From: JAXDLK01 sp034666665
GTDB taxonomy: Bacteria; Desulfobacterota; Binatia; JACPRU01
DNA: 6,216 bases
Assembly (NCBI GenBank): GCA_034666665.1
Contig: JAXDLK010000274.1
Span: 1-6,216, forward strand
Direction of reading: 5' to 3'
The translations under genes were made by a program, and so were the position numbers. The notes beneath the pieces were generated by a model. That model saw only the letters and a program-made list of their open reading frames with translations. It ran no database searches and was not told the DNA's origin. Shown here piece by piece: positions 6,208 through 6,216 of the stretch (positions are counted from its first letter, which is position 1; each line of letters starts with the position of its first letter).

Positions 6208-6216
6208 GAGCCCTCC

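Noticed and set aside
1..6216. tRNA, rRNA, CRISPR arrays, prophage or defence genes
   Set aside because: I saw no cloverleaf, rRNA-like stretch, spaced direct repeats, or proteins of those families.

Overview
The window is uniformly high-GC DNA with tightly packed genes, two TTG start codons and several 4-base start/stop overlaps. The PilM and PilN proteins resemble those of deltaproteobacteria-type Gram-negative lineages (Myxococcota, Desulfobacterota, Binatota and relatives). That placement is a judgement from protein style and GC content only; no rRNA or marker gene is present.

Layout from left to right. (1) Positions 1-1627, minus strand: the start of a type IV pilus assembly operon. It holds pilM (actin-like cytoplasmic ATPase) followed by pilN (bitopic inner-membrane protein, 3' end cut by the window edge), overlapping by ATGA. 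Genes such as pilO and pilP would be expected beyond the left edge. (2) Positions 1628-1851: a divergent intergenic region with an AT-rich island that probably carries the promoters of both flanking transcription units. (3) Positions 1852-5246, plus strand: a two-gene unit. The first gene is a YihY/BrkB-family membrane protein with an added cytoplasmic C-terminal domain. Its stop codon overlaps the TTG start of a 681-residue protein that joins a complete PLP-dependent class I/II aminotransferase to a Mur-ligase-like (MurF-type) central domain. (4) Positions 5227-5310: an 84-bp element with 19-bp perfect terminal inverted repeats. It sits between convergent genes and supplies the last codons and the stop of the fusion gene. 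(5) Positions 5315-6088, minus strand: a crotonase-superfamily (enoyl-CoA hydratase/isomerase-like) protein. (6) Positions 6130-6181: a GC-rich palindromic intergenic repeat upstream of the crotonase gene.

The pilus genes work together: PilM binds the N-terminal tail of PilN and couples the cytoplasmic motor to the inner-membrane platform. The YihY-like and aminotransferase/Mur-like genes are probably co-translated, but their shared role is unknown. The crotonase gene looks like an independent acyl-CoA metabolism gene.

The most unusual item is the aminotransferase/Mur-ligase-like fusion. No ATG, GTG or TTG separates the two parts, the Mur-like part has a non-standard active site and no C-terminal domain, and it ends inside an inverted-repeat element. 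It is either a new bifunctional protein or a relic of a deletion mediated by the repeat.
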